Positions 11,461-21,077 of a stretch of 64,000 nt of DNA are shown here, piece by piece (position 1 is the first letter of the stretch; each line of letters opens with the position of its first letter). Origin of the DNA: Setoptus koraiensis (taxonomy: Eukaryota; Arthropoda). The notes beneath the pieces are model-generated. The model saw only the letters and a list, made by a program, of their open reading frames with translations. It searched no databases and was not told the origin of the DNA. The position numbers and the translations under genes were made by a program. The DNA lies in contig CM106585.1 of the NCBI GenBank assembly GCA_048013815.1, positions 6,014,001 through 6,078,000 on the forward strand, in the 5' to 3' direction.

Positions 11461-12935
11461 TCACAGGTTGTTTACTTACCCAAATACGAACACAGGCCAA
11501 TGAATTTGTTGAACAGGTTTCTTCTTTCTATGCTTCTGAGCTCGTTGTCGCCTCTTGTTGGGGGCCGCTTGTCGTCGCGGGCTCGCGCTGTAACTGACCA
11601 GCATCTGCTAATTAGCACACTCATTATGTTTGTCTTGTTTGGGTTGGCGTGCGACACGTTGCGCGGCCACACGTAACAATGTTGGCCCATGTTCAACTGT
11701 TTCATTTGAGCTAGCTAATTTGACCAGTTTCTCTACAGTTTTTCTAATTAGGTTTTTTGCAGATGAGCCGCTTGCTGCTGTGCGCAATTGTACGCAGTGG
11801 CAAGATTGTAGCTAGATGATGAAGGATGACGTAAGATGATGTAAGATGATGTTTCACAATGCAATATGATGCAATCGACCACTGACTTGGTCACTCGGTT
11901 AGACGATCACTGTTCTTATCACTGCAGAATGTGTGAGTGAGTGTGTAAACTCTTGCGACTCTTCGAATGCGACTCTCGAACGCGACTCTCGAACGACCAA
12001 ACTGGAACTGACCCCACCGACGGCAGCAACAGCGACTCGAAACGGCGCCGAGCTCGCAATTGCGCCGGCCAGTTGGCCCAGTCTCCGCCCTCGCAATTGG
12101 GCGAGCTTGCGACGCGAGCGCCACCTTCCGCCGGGTGGGCCACTTACAAAAGTGAGGTCGAGCGTGCCATTTGGCGCCAATTGGATGCGACTCTGCACAA
12201 GATGTGAGTCGCAACCAATGCTGTGAGCAGTGTTGCAGTTAAATCGGTACCCACAACCAGCTTTGGTTTCTGCTGGTCACTTTCACTGTGAACTTTCACT
12301 GGTCAGTGTTTCAGGGTGTCAACTTGGCACTGTCCACTGTGGTACAGTGCGCTGCAGTGTGAGGCTGTGCACCTCGTTTGGCCGATGCGCGTGTGCGTGC
12401 GCCGGACGCACAACAGTTAGTGTGCGTGCACGAAATGGGGCTAGCAACTTCCTTGCGGCGCTCATTCGTGCCCGCTTGCGCCAGTGCGTAGCCCCATTTC
12501 GTGCAAATTCCCTCCTATGCTGCTGCCTGTTTGTTTGCCTGTTGCGCCCTGTACAGTTTGCCTGCGCGTCCATTATGAGCAACAACAAAGCGCGCGTATT
12601 CGTGCTTGTTTTTTTCACTCGCGCACACTGTACTATTCGCTGCACTATTCGCTGCACTATTCGCTGTACTAAGCAGCACACACCCACTGGCCGCTATCTT
12701 CTGCTCGCCAGACCGACCTCCAAAACCCGAAACCGGCAACCGAGTGACGATCATGACGAGCCTCGTGACGATGGTAAACAAAAACAATTCAGCAACACGT
12801 ACATTTATCATTGAGATACGTTGCCGTGACAGTGTCAAAATCCCACAAATTACGACATAATTATTATTATTATTGTACTAATTGCTTTTAACTAATTAGT
12901 CGGCCCGATATCCATTCCAATAAATCACACACCGT

Positions 12936-13023
12936 CCAGCTATTATTACCATATTTATCGCCATTATTATCGTATTTATCGCCATTATTATCGTATTCAT
13001 CACCATTATTATCGTATTTATCA
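12936..13023 (+). repeat. 21-bp AT-rich array upstream of PLK4
   Basis: About four copies of a CCATTATTATCGTATTTATC-like 21-bp unit. The array marks the switch from GC-rich to AT-rich DNA and ends about 40 bp before the PLK4 upstream ATG, so it may lie in the promoter or 5' UTR. Confidence 0.8.
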
Positions 13024-13063
13024 CAGCAGCGCCATCATTTTAGCCAAATATAGGATAAAAGCC

Positions 13064-13093
13064 ATGAACAACCCGAGCCGTAGGACCCACTGA
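13064..13093 (+). promoter_or_regulatory. Upstream ORF in the PLK4 leader
   Basis: An upstream ATG at 13064 opens a nine-codon frame (MNNPSRRTH) that stops with TGA at 13091-13093, 9 bp before the PLK4 start. It is in the same frame as PLK4 but cut off by that stop. If the transcript includes it, it could lower PLK4 translation. The transcription start is not known. Confidence 0.45.
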
Positions 13094-13102
13094 ACCGCAA
13101 GC

Positions 13103-15106
13103 ATGGCCAACGGGTACCAATGTTTGAGCAGGCTCGGCAAGGGAGCCTCCGCCGAGGTTTACAAGGCCGTTGATACGAGCGTCGACCAGTCAACTGACAG
13201 CAACAACCCCACTGACAGGCCAGGCTATGTGGCCATCAAAAAAATGGCCAGACCATGCAAATCGGAAATTCACATTCACAGAAAAGTTAAGCACAACAAC
13301 ATAGTTCAATTGTACGATGTAATACATGATGGCCAGTTCAATTATTTAATTTTAGAATTATGTAACGGTGGCACTCTTAAACAATTGCTCGAGGCCAGAA
13401 GTAATAACAACACTAATTTTAATAACTATAGTCCACTCAACAACAACCGCCTAAATGGCCGCAGTAACAACAACAACAACAATTATATAACGCCTGTACT
13501 AGACTATCATCAGATACGCGGCATCATCAGGCAACTCTGCGAGGCTCTCGTCTATTTACACCGTAACTCCATCATACACAGAGATATCAATCTTAATAAT
13601 TTACTCCTAACAGACAAAATACATACACGGGATACATTTGGCGACATCTATATTAAATTGGCCGACTTTGGCCTGGCCATCGATCTCAGCCTTAGCAATC
13701 ATCACAAACACGGTTCTGTTATGCCAAAGGGCGACACCATATGTGGCACGCCTGGCTTTATTGCGCCAGAGGTAGTCAACGGCCAACAGGTGCCCGCACC
13801 CGCTAACGACGCCTTCAGTGTCGGAGTTGTCCTATTCTGTTTGATCAATGGCCCTTGTAGACCTAAAAAGGACCAGTTCAAAAGCACATTGGCCCAGATG
13901 CCACCACTAGCCGCGGACCTAATATCCAGTTTAATGAGCGAGGATCCAACATCCAGACTATCCATTGAGGACGTGTTGAGGCATCCGTTCATTATCGGAC
14001 CAATTTCTACCGCTAGGTTACCTTTCCTTTGCAAAAGAACCAACACTATGGAAATAACAGCGGGAAACAGTCCTAAAATATCCAGTCTAACCTCCCCCAC
14101 TAGCATAGAGACAAATGTTGATGGTACAATAATTACAGTTGTTGATAAAACTTGCAAGTCTAAAAATTACACATTAGAAACATTGCCTAAAATTCACTGG
14201 AGGAAATATCACCACTTGAGTGCTTTTGTTGATCTAGTCAAAGCCAAAGTAGTTAAGGTCAACTTCTATTGTAACAAAGTCGCATCAAATGGACCGCTCA
14301 TCGAAAGGTGCTGTCTCATGGAGAATGGAAGTCTTGAAATTAAAATAAGCTACCCAAAGCACACTATGAAAAAATCTCGTATTCTATTGTTTGAAAGATT
14401 TGAAACTCGCTTTGAGAACCACTGTGTTCCAGCTAGTGAACTGAGAGACATCTGCACTCAATGTAGATTACTTGAAAGGAATCTACTAAAACAAGTCAGG
14501 CGACTTCCTAACTCAAATCAAAATTACAACATATTCCCGGCTACATTCGGTCAGAAATCTAACAAGACGAGAAGTTTCTGTTCCTCGATAGACAGCAAAC
14601 GAGATTCAACAACTGCAAATAGATGGAATACCAGTATGGATTGTGGCGAGATCACAGAACAACCTTCGAAATACAATTCGCTTAATCCTCATGCAGTAAA
14701 ATTTGCAAATAAATCAGACAGTGGTTTTGAATTCTCATCACATGACCTGATTCCAAATGACTATTTAATTCCTCTGGATAACAAGAGGGATTTCAGAACA
14801 ACAGAAAGTCAACCGTTCGATGATAGTGCTGATTCTGAAAATCACGTGGATATTCCTCGATATATTCCTGCGCACCACGACAGTATTTCTTGTGTGCTCC
14901 AGCGGTTGAATAGTCTCGAGTTTTCATTCAAAGACAGAAGTAAACTCACCATCTACATGGGTCAAAAAATAGTCTATGATTACCCCAGGGGCATGACCAT
15001 TGAAATTGACATCTCTCGAGATCCTCCAGATCTTAGCAGCTTACCAAATGAGTTATTAACCAAAATACTTATAGCAAAAGAGTTAGATCCAACAGTTTGT
15101 CCGTAA
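13103..15106 (+). CDS. PLK4: Polo-like kinase 4 (PLK4/SAK), short form lacking most of polo box 1
   Basis: A serine/threonine kinase of the centriole-duplication regulator family, 667 residues in one exon. The kinase domain spans about 5-300: glycine loop GKGASAEV from G12, catalytic K46 in VAIK, HRD 159-161, DFG 188-190 and APE 221-223. Polo box 2 of the cryptic pair spans about 364-475, with the family signatures HWRKY, FVDLVKAKVVKV and LMENG. Polo box 3 spans about 594-664. Only about 60 residues separate the kinase from polo box 2, and only a last strand (DGTIITV) recalls polo box 1. Family members usually have about 770-970 residues. A DSGFEFS motif at 539-545 resembles a Slimb/beta-TrCP degron. 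Asn-rich inserts lie near residues 94-125. The ATG at 13103 is chosen because the upstream in-frame ATG is stopped. Confidence 0.92.
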   Translation: MANGYQCLSRLGKGASAEVYKAVDTSVDQSTDSNNPTDRPGYVAIKKMARPCKSEIHIHRKVKHNNIVQLYDVIHDGQFNYLILELCNGGTLKQLLEARSNNNTNFNNYSPLNNNRLNGRSNNNNNNYITPVLDYHQIRGIIRQLCEALVYLHRNSIIHRDINLNNLLLTDKIHTRDTFGDIYIKLADFGLAIDLSLSNHHKHGSVMPKGDTICGTPGFIAPEVVNGQQVPAPANDAFSVGVVLFCLINGPCRPKKDQFKSTLAQMPPLAADLISSLMSEDPTSRLSIEDVLRHPFIIGPISTARLPFLCKRTNTMEITAGNSPKISSLTSPTSIETNVDGTIITVVDKTCKSKNYTLETLPKIHWRKYHHLSAFVDLVKAKVVKVNFYCNKVASNGPLIERCCLMENGSLEIKISYPKHTMKKSRILLFERFETRFENHCVPASELRDICTQCRLLERNLLKQVRRLPNSNQNYNIFPATFGQKSNKTRSFCSSIDSKRDSTTANRWNTSMDCGEITEQPSKYNSLNPHAVKFANKSDSGFEFSSHDLIPNDYLIPLDNKRDFRTTESQPFDDSADSENHVDIPRYIPAHHDSISCVLQRLNSLEFSFKDRSKLTIYMGQKIVYDYPRGMTIEIDISRDPPDLSSLPNELLTKILIAKELDPTVCP

Positions 15107-15118
15107 TAAATTAATAAA
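15105..15118 (+). terminator. Polyadenylation signals for PLK4
   Basis: AATAAA at 15105-15110 overlaps the stop codon, and a second lies at 15113-15118. The 3' UTR would be very short and runs toward the convergent gene, whose stop is at 15140. Confidence 0.7.
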
Positions 15119-15139
15119 CTTCCAAACAAATAATTACAG

Positions 15140-15688
15140 TCAAGTTTGTGCTGACTCTTTTCCTTTTTTATCTTTCTTGTTTTGTCTCTTTATGTCCTTC
15201 TTGCTCTTACTTTTTCCAGTGGCCAAAACTTTTACTATGTCAGGATGAGCGAACTCTTTAGTATCATGATCACTAATGGAAAGGGTATAACGAATGGCAA
15301 GATCTGAAATGAATTGATTCAAACTAGAATTGTCCGAGGCTTCGACGCTCATAAGCAACAGACTTTTGATTTTGTCAGGAGTTGCAGATTGCAAGTTAGT
15401 GATCCCAAGGCAAGGTATCTTGTGTTTCTGGCCATAATCAAGCAGGAATTTTGTCAAATATGGCGGTGCAGTCGAATCATAGAAGATGGCTTTTGATCTA
15501 CCATTTTTAATAGATCTCAGAGCAGAATTGAGGCCCAGCTTGAAGGATTTGTTCTCATATTTTCTCAATTCTTCCTTAATATAATTGATTTGGCTGTCGT
15601 TTAACGACGGTGGAACTGGCGTCTTTGGTCCTCTGTAGTATGATAATAATGGCTGCCGGTATGGTTTGTTTTTCTTGGTCTTGGCCAT
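15140..15688 (-). CDS. RPP38: RPP38-like RNase P/MRP subunit (L7Ae fold)
   Basis: A 182-residue basic protein with an L7Ae/eL8-type RNA-binding core at about residues 48-110 (KLGLNSALRSIKNGRSKAIF, then a hydrophobic helix and KIPCLGI). The N-terminus is Lys-rich and the C-terminus is a Lys-rich tail (KSKSKKDIKRQNKKDKKGK). This layout fits the p38 subunit of RNase P and RNase MRP, which binds kink-turn RNA in tRNA and rRNA processing in the nucleolus. Other L7Ae-fold proteins (NHP2-like, SBP2-like) are possible, since human RPP38 is longer. I chose ATG at 15688 (context GAAATGGC); the frame is open upstream but has no other ATG. Its stop lies 33 bp from the PLK4 stop in convergent orientation, and no AATAAA is seen before PLK4 coding sequence begins, so the transcripts probably overlap. 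Confidence 0.6.
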   Translation of the reverse strand: MAKTKKNKPYRQPLLSYYRGPKTPVPPSLNDSQINYIKEELRKYENKSFKLGLNSALRSIKNGRSKAIFYDSTAPPYLTKFLLDYGQKHKIPCLGITNLQSATPDKIKSLLLMSVEASDNSSLNQFISDLAIRYTLSISDHDTKEFAHPDIVKVLATGKSKSKKDIKRQNKKDKKGKESAQT

Positions 15689-16248
15689 TTCGTGGGTCAA
15701 TGTGGGACTGTTGAATTTTGGAGACGCATGTTCTTCTATAGGCCGTTAAAATTAGACAAAATTGGAGGTAAACAAAGGTATTGTTCGGGTCAATTTTAAT
15801 ACCCTATATCCGGCGCATTCTGATTTGGCCAGATTTACAAAGTGTGCTCTCTGTGGAGTTTTCGTCAAACCTGAATAGCTAATGAGAGTTGATGAAGAAC
15901 TTCCAATGTGATAATCAGATATTACTTTTTGGCCTTTGACGACACGAAATAATATCCACAACAGTAAATTCTCTCACACAATGGCAATTAATTCTGCTTC
16001 TGGAATGTCGGCAAGGCAATTCTTCCTCATAATTCTTAACGATTTGTTGGTTCAAAATCCGCGCTCTAATTTGAACAAAGGTTATGGCAATCATGTATGA
16101 GTCACATGTAAGAGACATGCATCGCTATGAACTCACAACAAAACTCTCTCTATATGGACAACAAGTTTTACTTATTCCCCATCACTTCTTCATAACAATG
16201 CCCAATCATAATTATATGTCCCTGTATAATTAAATTGGATCAGTCAAA
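15689..16248. promoter_or_regulatory. Divergent intergenic region between RPP38-like and GBP genes
   Basis: A 560-bp spacer that must hold the promoters of both flanking genes. On the minus strand, 15752-16118 contains two overlapping frames of about 67-70 codons whose composition looks somewhat coding-like, including stretches such as IPEAELIAIV in a third frame. I recognise no family. It may be an eroded gene fragment or chance. Confidence 0.4.
16212..16244 (+). promoter_or_regulatory. Candidate TATA/Inr promoter of the GBP gene
   Basis: TTATATG at 16212-16218 lies about 29 bp before an arthropod-type initiator TCAGT (16240-16244, A at 16242). A start there would leave a leader of only about 7 nt before ATG 16249, which is unusually short. 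Motif-based inference only. Confidence 0.3.
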
Positions 16249-18348
16249 ATGAAGGTGACCCACACACGCTTGACACTATTATTGTCATTAATTCAGGTTT
16301 ATCTCGTATCAAGCTCATCATGCGAAGATCAAGACCACCATGGCTCAAATGAGGATAAGCCCGTTCAATTAGTGATGCCCGACCAGCAGCACAAGGGACT
16401 CAAAATAGTTGAATCCAACTTGAAATATTTGCGAGCCCTTGAGGGCCCTGTTGCTGTGGTCGGTGTTGTTGGAAAGTTCCACTCCGGCAAATCGTTTCTC
16501 ATGAATCAATTGATGGGCAAATCGAACGGATTCGGTATTGGTCCCTCTGTTCAACCAAAGACAATGGGCATTTGGATGTGGGGCAAACCATTAACACTGC
16601 ACCTTGATAAAATTGATCAAAAGGTCAACTTGATATTTTTAGACACAGAAGGATTTGCTGCCAACAATGTCACCGAAAGGTACGACGCCAAGGTGTTTGC
16701 CGTCTCCACTTTGCTCAGTTCGCATCTATTATACAACTCAGTCAAAATCATAGATCAGTCCGATATTGAGTACCTGGAACTATTGGCTCGTCGCACTCAA
16801 TTATTTGCTCTCAGATCTCAGATGTCAAAGAGCAAATGGACCTCGGATTTCAATCAGGATCTATTGACCTTCCCGCCACTCACCTGGGTAGTGCAAGACT
16901 TCGTTCAGGAGACACAAAACAAGGAAACCCCTACAGAATGGTTACATAGGCTAATGGGCAGCCATTCGCGCGAAAGTGATAATTATACTATTAGTTTGTT
17001 AGACATATTTGAGCGTGTTGACTGTCACACTCTGTTCATACCCGCCTTCCGCAAGGACCTACTCATGGATATGTCGCAAGCAAGCGATGAAGACTTAAGC
17101 AAAGAATACAGATGGGAAAGGGACGAATTGAAGAGAAAATTACTCAAATCTATCGTGCCTAAAGAGAAAAACGATCAGTTTATAACTGGTTCAGATTTGG
17201 CACGCTTAATGCAGGTTCTTGTGACGGCCGCTAACGATGGCTCACTAGCTGATGTTCCAAGTCGGTGGGACTCATTTGTTGACCGTCTTCAAGTTACTGC
17301 TTCGCTGGATTGTGCAAAATTTTACCAGATGGAACTCGACAATTTCCTCCAGGATAAAAACGAACCCGTTAGTATGAGGGCTTTCGAGTTGTTCCACAGT
17401 CAAATAAAAGCAAGAGCTGACGAATTGCTCAAGCAACTGCTCCATGGTTTAGAAGATGCGTTAGCTAGCGCCCAACGCGATCTGGATACCAGAAGGGACA
17501 TGTATTATACTAGTATGCGAGATTTAAACGAGAAAAAAATCAAGGCGAAACTTACCTTAATCGGCCAAACCTTATTGAAGGACTTTGAAGATGCTATAAG
17601 ACCAGATAGCAAGAAGATTCCTCGAAGACCTGAGCTTCTTAACAATTTAATCGATCAAGTGATGAAGAATAGTCTTGAGGAGTTCGTTATTAAGACAGTT
17701 CAATTCAAGGATGAAAGTACATATTCTCAGTCGATTGAGCGTTTTAAAGAGGAGCTTACAGTTAGTAGTGAAAAAACGATAAAAGACAACGAACAAATAG
17801 CTGACAATCTCATATCAAAAACGCGCGCGGAAAGTCTAAGAAAATTCACTGATAGGATTAGCGCAAAATTCATAACATTACCAATCAATGAGGACACCCT
17901 GACACAACGTCTAACTCTTGAGGCCAACAAAGCTTTAGAAGATTTCAATGGACAGTTTGGAGATTATAAGGACTGTTGCAACTTTAAAACACATGTAAGT
18001 CAGTTGACCAAATCGATAGAAGAGGCTGGTCGAAGCAAACAGACCGACAACATTAAAGCCTACAAAGAGATAGTCGATGATGTTTTGACTAAGGCTAAGG
18101 ACCTTATCAAGCTATCTCAGGATAAATATAACACTGTATTTAGCTTGAACAAATTTGTTAACGACGTTTGCAATAGCTTATTATCGGAAGGGAGATCCCG
18201 ATCGTGGACACCTGATCTTAAACGCAAAGTTATAGACGAATTCATGGCTCAGGATCCTGAGATAAAGCAACTCATAGATTCAAAGCAAGGCCTATTCTCT
18301 ACAATCTTAGGTATTCTAGAGTGGTTGTGCTCTTTGATAGGTTTGTGA
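16249..18348 (+). CDS. Guanylate-binding protein (dynamin-like large GTPase) with signal peptide
   Basis: A 699-residue GBP-family GTPase in a single exon. Residues 1-24 form a signal peptide (basic start, LTLLLSLIQVYLV, then small residues). The GTPase domain runs about 40-330: P-loop GKFHSGKS at 75-82, switch threonine T105, DTEG at 132-135, and VQD at 215-217 where most GBPs have an RD guanine-specificity motif. Residues about 340-670 are helical and Lys/Glu-rich like the GBP middle and effector domains. The last 18 residues are hydrophobic (from LFSTILGILEW), with no CaaX prenylation box. It is not an atlastin, which lacks a signal peptide and carries a paired membrane hairpin. Classic GBPs are cytosolic immune GTPases. 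This one is predicted to enter the secretory pathway, so its role is unknown. Confidence 0.9.
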   Translation: MKVTHTRLTLLLSLIQVYLVSSSSCEDQDHHGSNEDKPVQLVMPDQQHKGLKIVESNLKYLRALEGPVAVVGVVGKFHSGKSFLMNQLMGKSNGFGIGPSVQPKTMGIWMWGKPLTLHLDKIDQKVNLIFLDTEGFAANNVTERYDAKVFAVSTLLSSHLLYNSVKIIDQSDIEYLELLARRTQLFALRSQMSKSKWTSDFNQDLLTFPPLTWVVQDFVQETQNKETPTEWLHRLMGSHSRESDNYTISLLDIFERVDCHTLFIPAFRKDLLMDMSQASDEDLSKEYRWERDELKRKLLKSIVPKEKNDQFITGSDLARLMQVLVTAANDGSLADVPSRWDSFVDRLQVTASLDCAKFYQMELDNFLQDKNEPVSMRAFELFHSQIKARADELLKQLLHGLEDALASAQRDLDTRRDMYYTSMRDLNEKKIKAKLTLIGQTLLKDFEDAIRPDSKKIPRRPELLNNLIDQVMKNSLEEFVIKTVQFKDESTYSQSIERFKEELTVSSEKTIKDNEQIADNLISKTRAESLRKFTDRISAKFITLPINEDTLTQRLTLEANKALEDFNGQFGDYKDCCNFKTHVSQLTKSIEEAGRSKQTDNIKAYKEIVDDVLTKAKDLIKLSQDKYNTVFSLNKFVNDVCNSLLSEGRSRSWTPDLKRKVIDEFMAQDPEIKQLIDSKQGLFSTILGILEWLCSLIGL

Positions 18349-18440
18349 AGTTCAGCATTCATATTGTTTGTAAATAGACTCATACCCACATTATAATTTT
18401 TTTTTCGTACATTAAAAACTCTTTACCGCACTAGCGCTAC

Positions 18441-18446
18441 AATAAA
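18441..18446 (+). terminator. Polyadenylation signal for the GBP gene
   Basis: AATAAA about 95 bp after the stop codon, with a weaker ATTAAA at about 18411. Confidence 0.6.
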
Positions 18447-18905
18447 ACTCTTATGTCAGTGTCGGCAGACACAATCATATGTTCATTTCGAAAGAAACCT
18501 GTTTGTTGTTGCTTTTACTTACGGAGCCGGTTTTGCAGGGTCGATAAGCATGGCACCACATATGCACTTGTAATACGAATCGTATTGTAAGATCGTGGAG
18601 TAGGTGAGCTGTCGTCTATCCATTCAATAGTTCATTATGTTGTATTATATAATATCAATTTAACTACGTAGCAATATAAAGATCTCTGATTGGAGAAATA
18701 AAGAAATAGCTTATCGACGTATTATCTTACAACAGTAGAACAAAGACTCGCACAGATTCAAAATGAGAGCGAAAGGGTAAACAACTATTACATTTACGGC
18801 ACCACTTGTTAGATTAGATGAATCGGTATAATCTCATTCATTTCAAGAAAAAAATTATTATTGTTTGTTGAGTTTGTAAGGAAGAAACCAAGAAACCTCA
18901 TCATC

Positions 18906-21077
18906 ATGACCATCTGTTTGATGTCGCTGCACCAGTGTAAAACTAATCTATCCAGGATTAGCAAGAAGAGATGCTTGAAACTGTCCCCCGTTCAAAATCA
19001 CCCCGTCAGATCAATATTTGCACCCGCTTCTGGATACAATATATCAACACTAAGAAATGGATCGACTATATATTACAACAGTGAACAGCTCAAATGGGCC
19101 AGAACAAGAAGTATCACAGGCAACAAACAAGACAGTTTGTATGGATATTCTTTAAAGCGATGCGCCGGTACAAGTGCCCAGCCACGGCCTTACATGGACC
19201 CCACTTATAGCTACATGTTTGGAAAATCTAACGGGCATCTCGTATACAAGAACATTGGTCAAATGTTGGACGAAAATGTTCAACGATGGCCCGACAAAAT
19301 GGTGTTTGCCAATCCAGTTGAGGGCATCGAACGTACCTACACTCAGCTAAATGAGGATACAAATAGGGTCATTAAGGCAATGATAACATTGTTGAATATT
19401 TCGAAAGGCGATTGTGTTGGTATATACTCTTATAACTGTTACAATTGGCTAATATTACAAATGGCCTGCAATAAAATTGGTGCCGTATTGACGCCAATAA
19501 ATCCATCGTACAAAGTTGACGAACTTAGTTACATACTGAAGAAGGGCCGGGTCAAAACGCTTTTTTTGCCTGGTCCACGATCGGATCAAGCTCAATTAAA
19601 TAATCATTTGGATGTGTTAAATGATCAGAGCATTCGAGAAGATATGGACAATTTAAAATTAGAGAGTGTAGTATTAATGGACGACTATGATTACGAGATA
19701 GAAAACGATAACAGATTGCCATTCAAGCAATACAACAGCAATAGTAACAATCTCAATCAAGGCAATACCAGGTTTAAAATTAATCACAAGCTCAATAAAG
19801 TGCAAATGATGAATTGGAATTACTTTTTTGATAATGACGGCATACTGACAGACGGAAACCTGTCTGACGTGGACGAACGCCAGCAATCAAACAATAGCAT
19901 TTGTCTATTCAATAGTACCAACGTTAGTCCAGATGACGTTTTTGGAATTTATTACACTTCCGGTACAACAGGTCGACCTAAGGGGGCCGTTGTTAGTCAG
20001 TTTACTGCGTTAAACAATGCGATTAGCTGTCACCACAGGCTATTTAATGCATTCTCTAAGGAAATTATCAATTGTTCGCCATTGCCCATGTTTCACATAT
20101 TTGCGGGGATATTGGTCGGTCTCACTATAGTGGGCAATCCAAACGGAACCACTATTGTTTTCCCGGGGCATAGGTACAGTATTAAGAAAATGGCGGAGAC
20201 AATGGAGAAATACAATTGCAATCTATTGACTTGTACGCCCACCATGTTGATTGATTTATTGAGTCATGTAGAACAATCCGGAGTACAATTACCGCTGAAA
20301 ATGATTCAAGTTGGCGGAGCGCCGCTACTCACTGAAGTGTTCAAGAAGGCCTTAAAGCTATTGCCCCATTTAGAGGATGTCAGATTGGGCTACGGATCAA
20401 CGGAAAACGGCGGTGTGTCAACAATACAATCAGTGTTTGAGCCAACGGAAACTAAACCATATACAGTGGGTCCACCAATTAGTTTTACTGAAGTACTGGT
20501 GGTCGATACGAAAACAAGGAAGCCCGTTGAGCACGGAAAAGACGGCGAAGTGCTAACTAGGGGCCCCAATACCATGACAGAGTATCTTGATGATCCAGTT
20601 AAAACTAACGAGGTTATAACGCAATCAAGATGGTACAAAACGGGCGACATTGGACGCTTGTTGCCGCATGGCAGCTTACAAATAGTTGGCCGAATAAAAG
20701 AATTAATAATAAAGGGCGGTGAAAATATCTACCCGAAAGAAGTGGAACAACTATTGTTGAGACACGAATCTGTGGAGGACGCGCATGTTATTGGAGTGCC
20801 CAGCAAGCGATACGGCGAAGAAGTTTGCGCTTGGGTGAAATTAAAGCCGGGCTTCGTTGAGGCCAACAAACAGGAAACAAACAGCAATAACAAAGATACA
20901 GTTGTCACTAATGAGCAGATTATCAAATTTTGCCGCGACAACATAACCTATTTCAAGGTGCCAAAATACGTTTTGTTTGTGGATACGTTCCCCATGACAC
21001 CCACGAAGAAAGCCCAACATCACATAATGAGGGACGAGTCCATAAAGATACTGGGCCTCCAGAATGAAATGGCATAA
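18906..21077 (+). CDS. ACSF2: ACSF2-like medium-chain acyl-CoA synthetase
   Basis: An adenylate-forming enzyme that activates fatty acids to acyl-CoA with ATP and CoA; 723 residues, single exon. The N-terminus is basic with almost no acidic residues over the first 30 positions, fitting mitochondrial import as in ACSF2. Core motifs: YYTSGTTGRPKG at 349-360 (phosphate loop), YGSTE at 496-500, WYKTGD at 576-581, then GRIKELIIKGGENIYPKEVE. In the C-terminal A10 motif (PMTPTKKA, 696-703) the putative catalytic lysine is K702, and the residue before it is Lys where Gly is usual. A polar Asn-rich insert lies at about 240-310. ATG at 18906 is the first in a frame that is open from 18861. The family is clear; chain-length preference cannot be read. 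Confidence 0.9.
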   Translation: MTICLMSLHQCKTNLSRISKKRCLKLSPVQNHPVRSIFAPASGYNISTLRNGSTIYYNSEQLKWARTRSITGNKQDSLYGYSLKRCAGTSAQPRPYMDPTYSYMFGKSNGHLVYKNIGQMLDENVQRWPDKMVFANPVEGIERTYTQLNEDTNRVIKAMITLLNISKGDCVGIYSYNCYNWLILQMACNKIGAVLTPINPSYKVDELSYILKKGRVKTLFLPGPRSDQAQLNNHLDVLNDQSIREDMDNLKLESVVLMDDYDYEIENDNRLPFKQYNSNSNNLNQGNTRFKINHKLNKVQMMNWNYFFDNDGILTDGNLSDVDERQQSNNSICLFNSTNVSPDDVFGIYYTSGTTGRPKGAVVSQFTALNNAISCHHRLFNAFSKEIINCSPLPMFHIFAGILVGLTIVGNPNGTTIVFPGHRYSIKKMAETMEKYNCNLLTCTPTMLIDLLSHVEQSGVQLPLKMIQVGGAPLLTEVFKKALKLLPHLEDVRLGYGSTENGGVSTIQSVFEPTETKPYTVGPPISFTEVLVVDTKTRKPVEHGKDGEVLTRGPNTMTEYLDDPVKTNEVITQSRWYKTGDIGRLLPHGSLQIVGRIKELIIKGGENIYPKEVEQLLLRHESVEDAHVIGVPSKRYGEEVCAWVKLKPGFVEANKQETNSNNKDTVVTNEQIIKFCRDNITYFKVPKYVLFVDTFPMTPTKKAQHHIMRDESIKILGLQNEMA

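Larger units (their letters stand above)
1..13060. other. GC-rich gene-free region with many short tandem arrays
   Basis: I see no credible protein gene here. The open frames are short, overlap on both strands and are rich in Arg, Ala and Pro, as expected from GC-rich noncoding DNA. The stretch holds trinucleotide runs (606-622, 1625-1669, 1873-1928, 2302-2383), several arrays of 8-21 bp units, a 33-bp palindrome at 2532-2564 and the duplicated unit at 5190 and 10693. CpG is frequent, so there is no sign of CpG loss. It could be regulatory DNA, noncoding RNA or neutral sequence. Confidence 0.6.
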
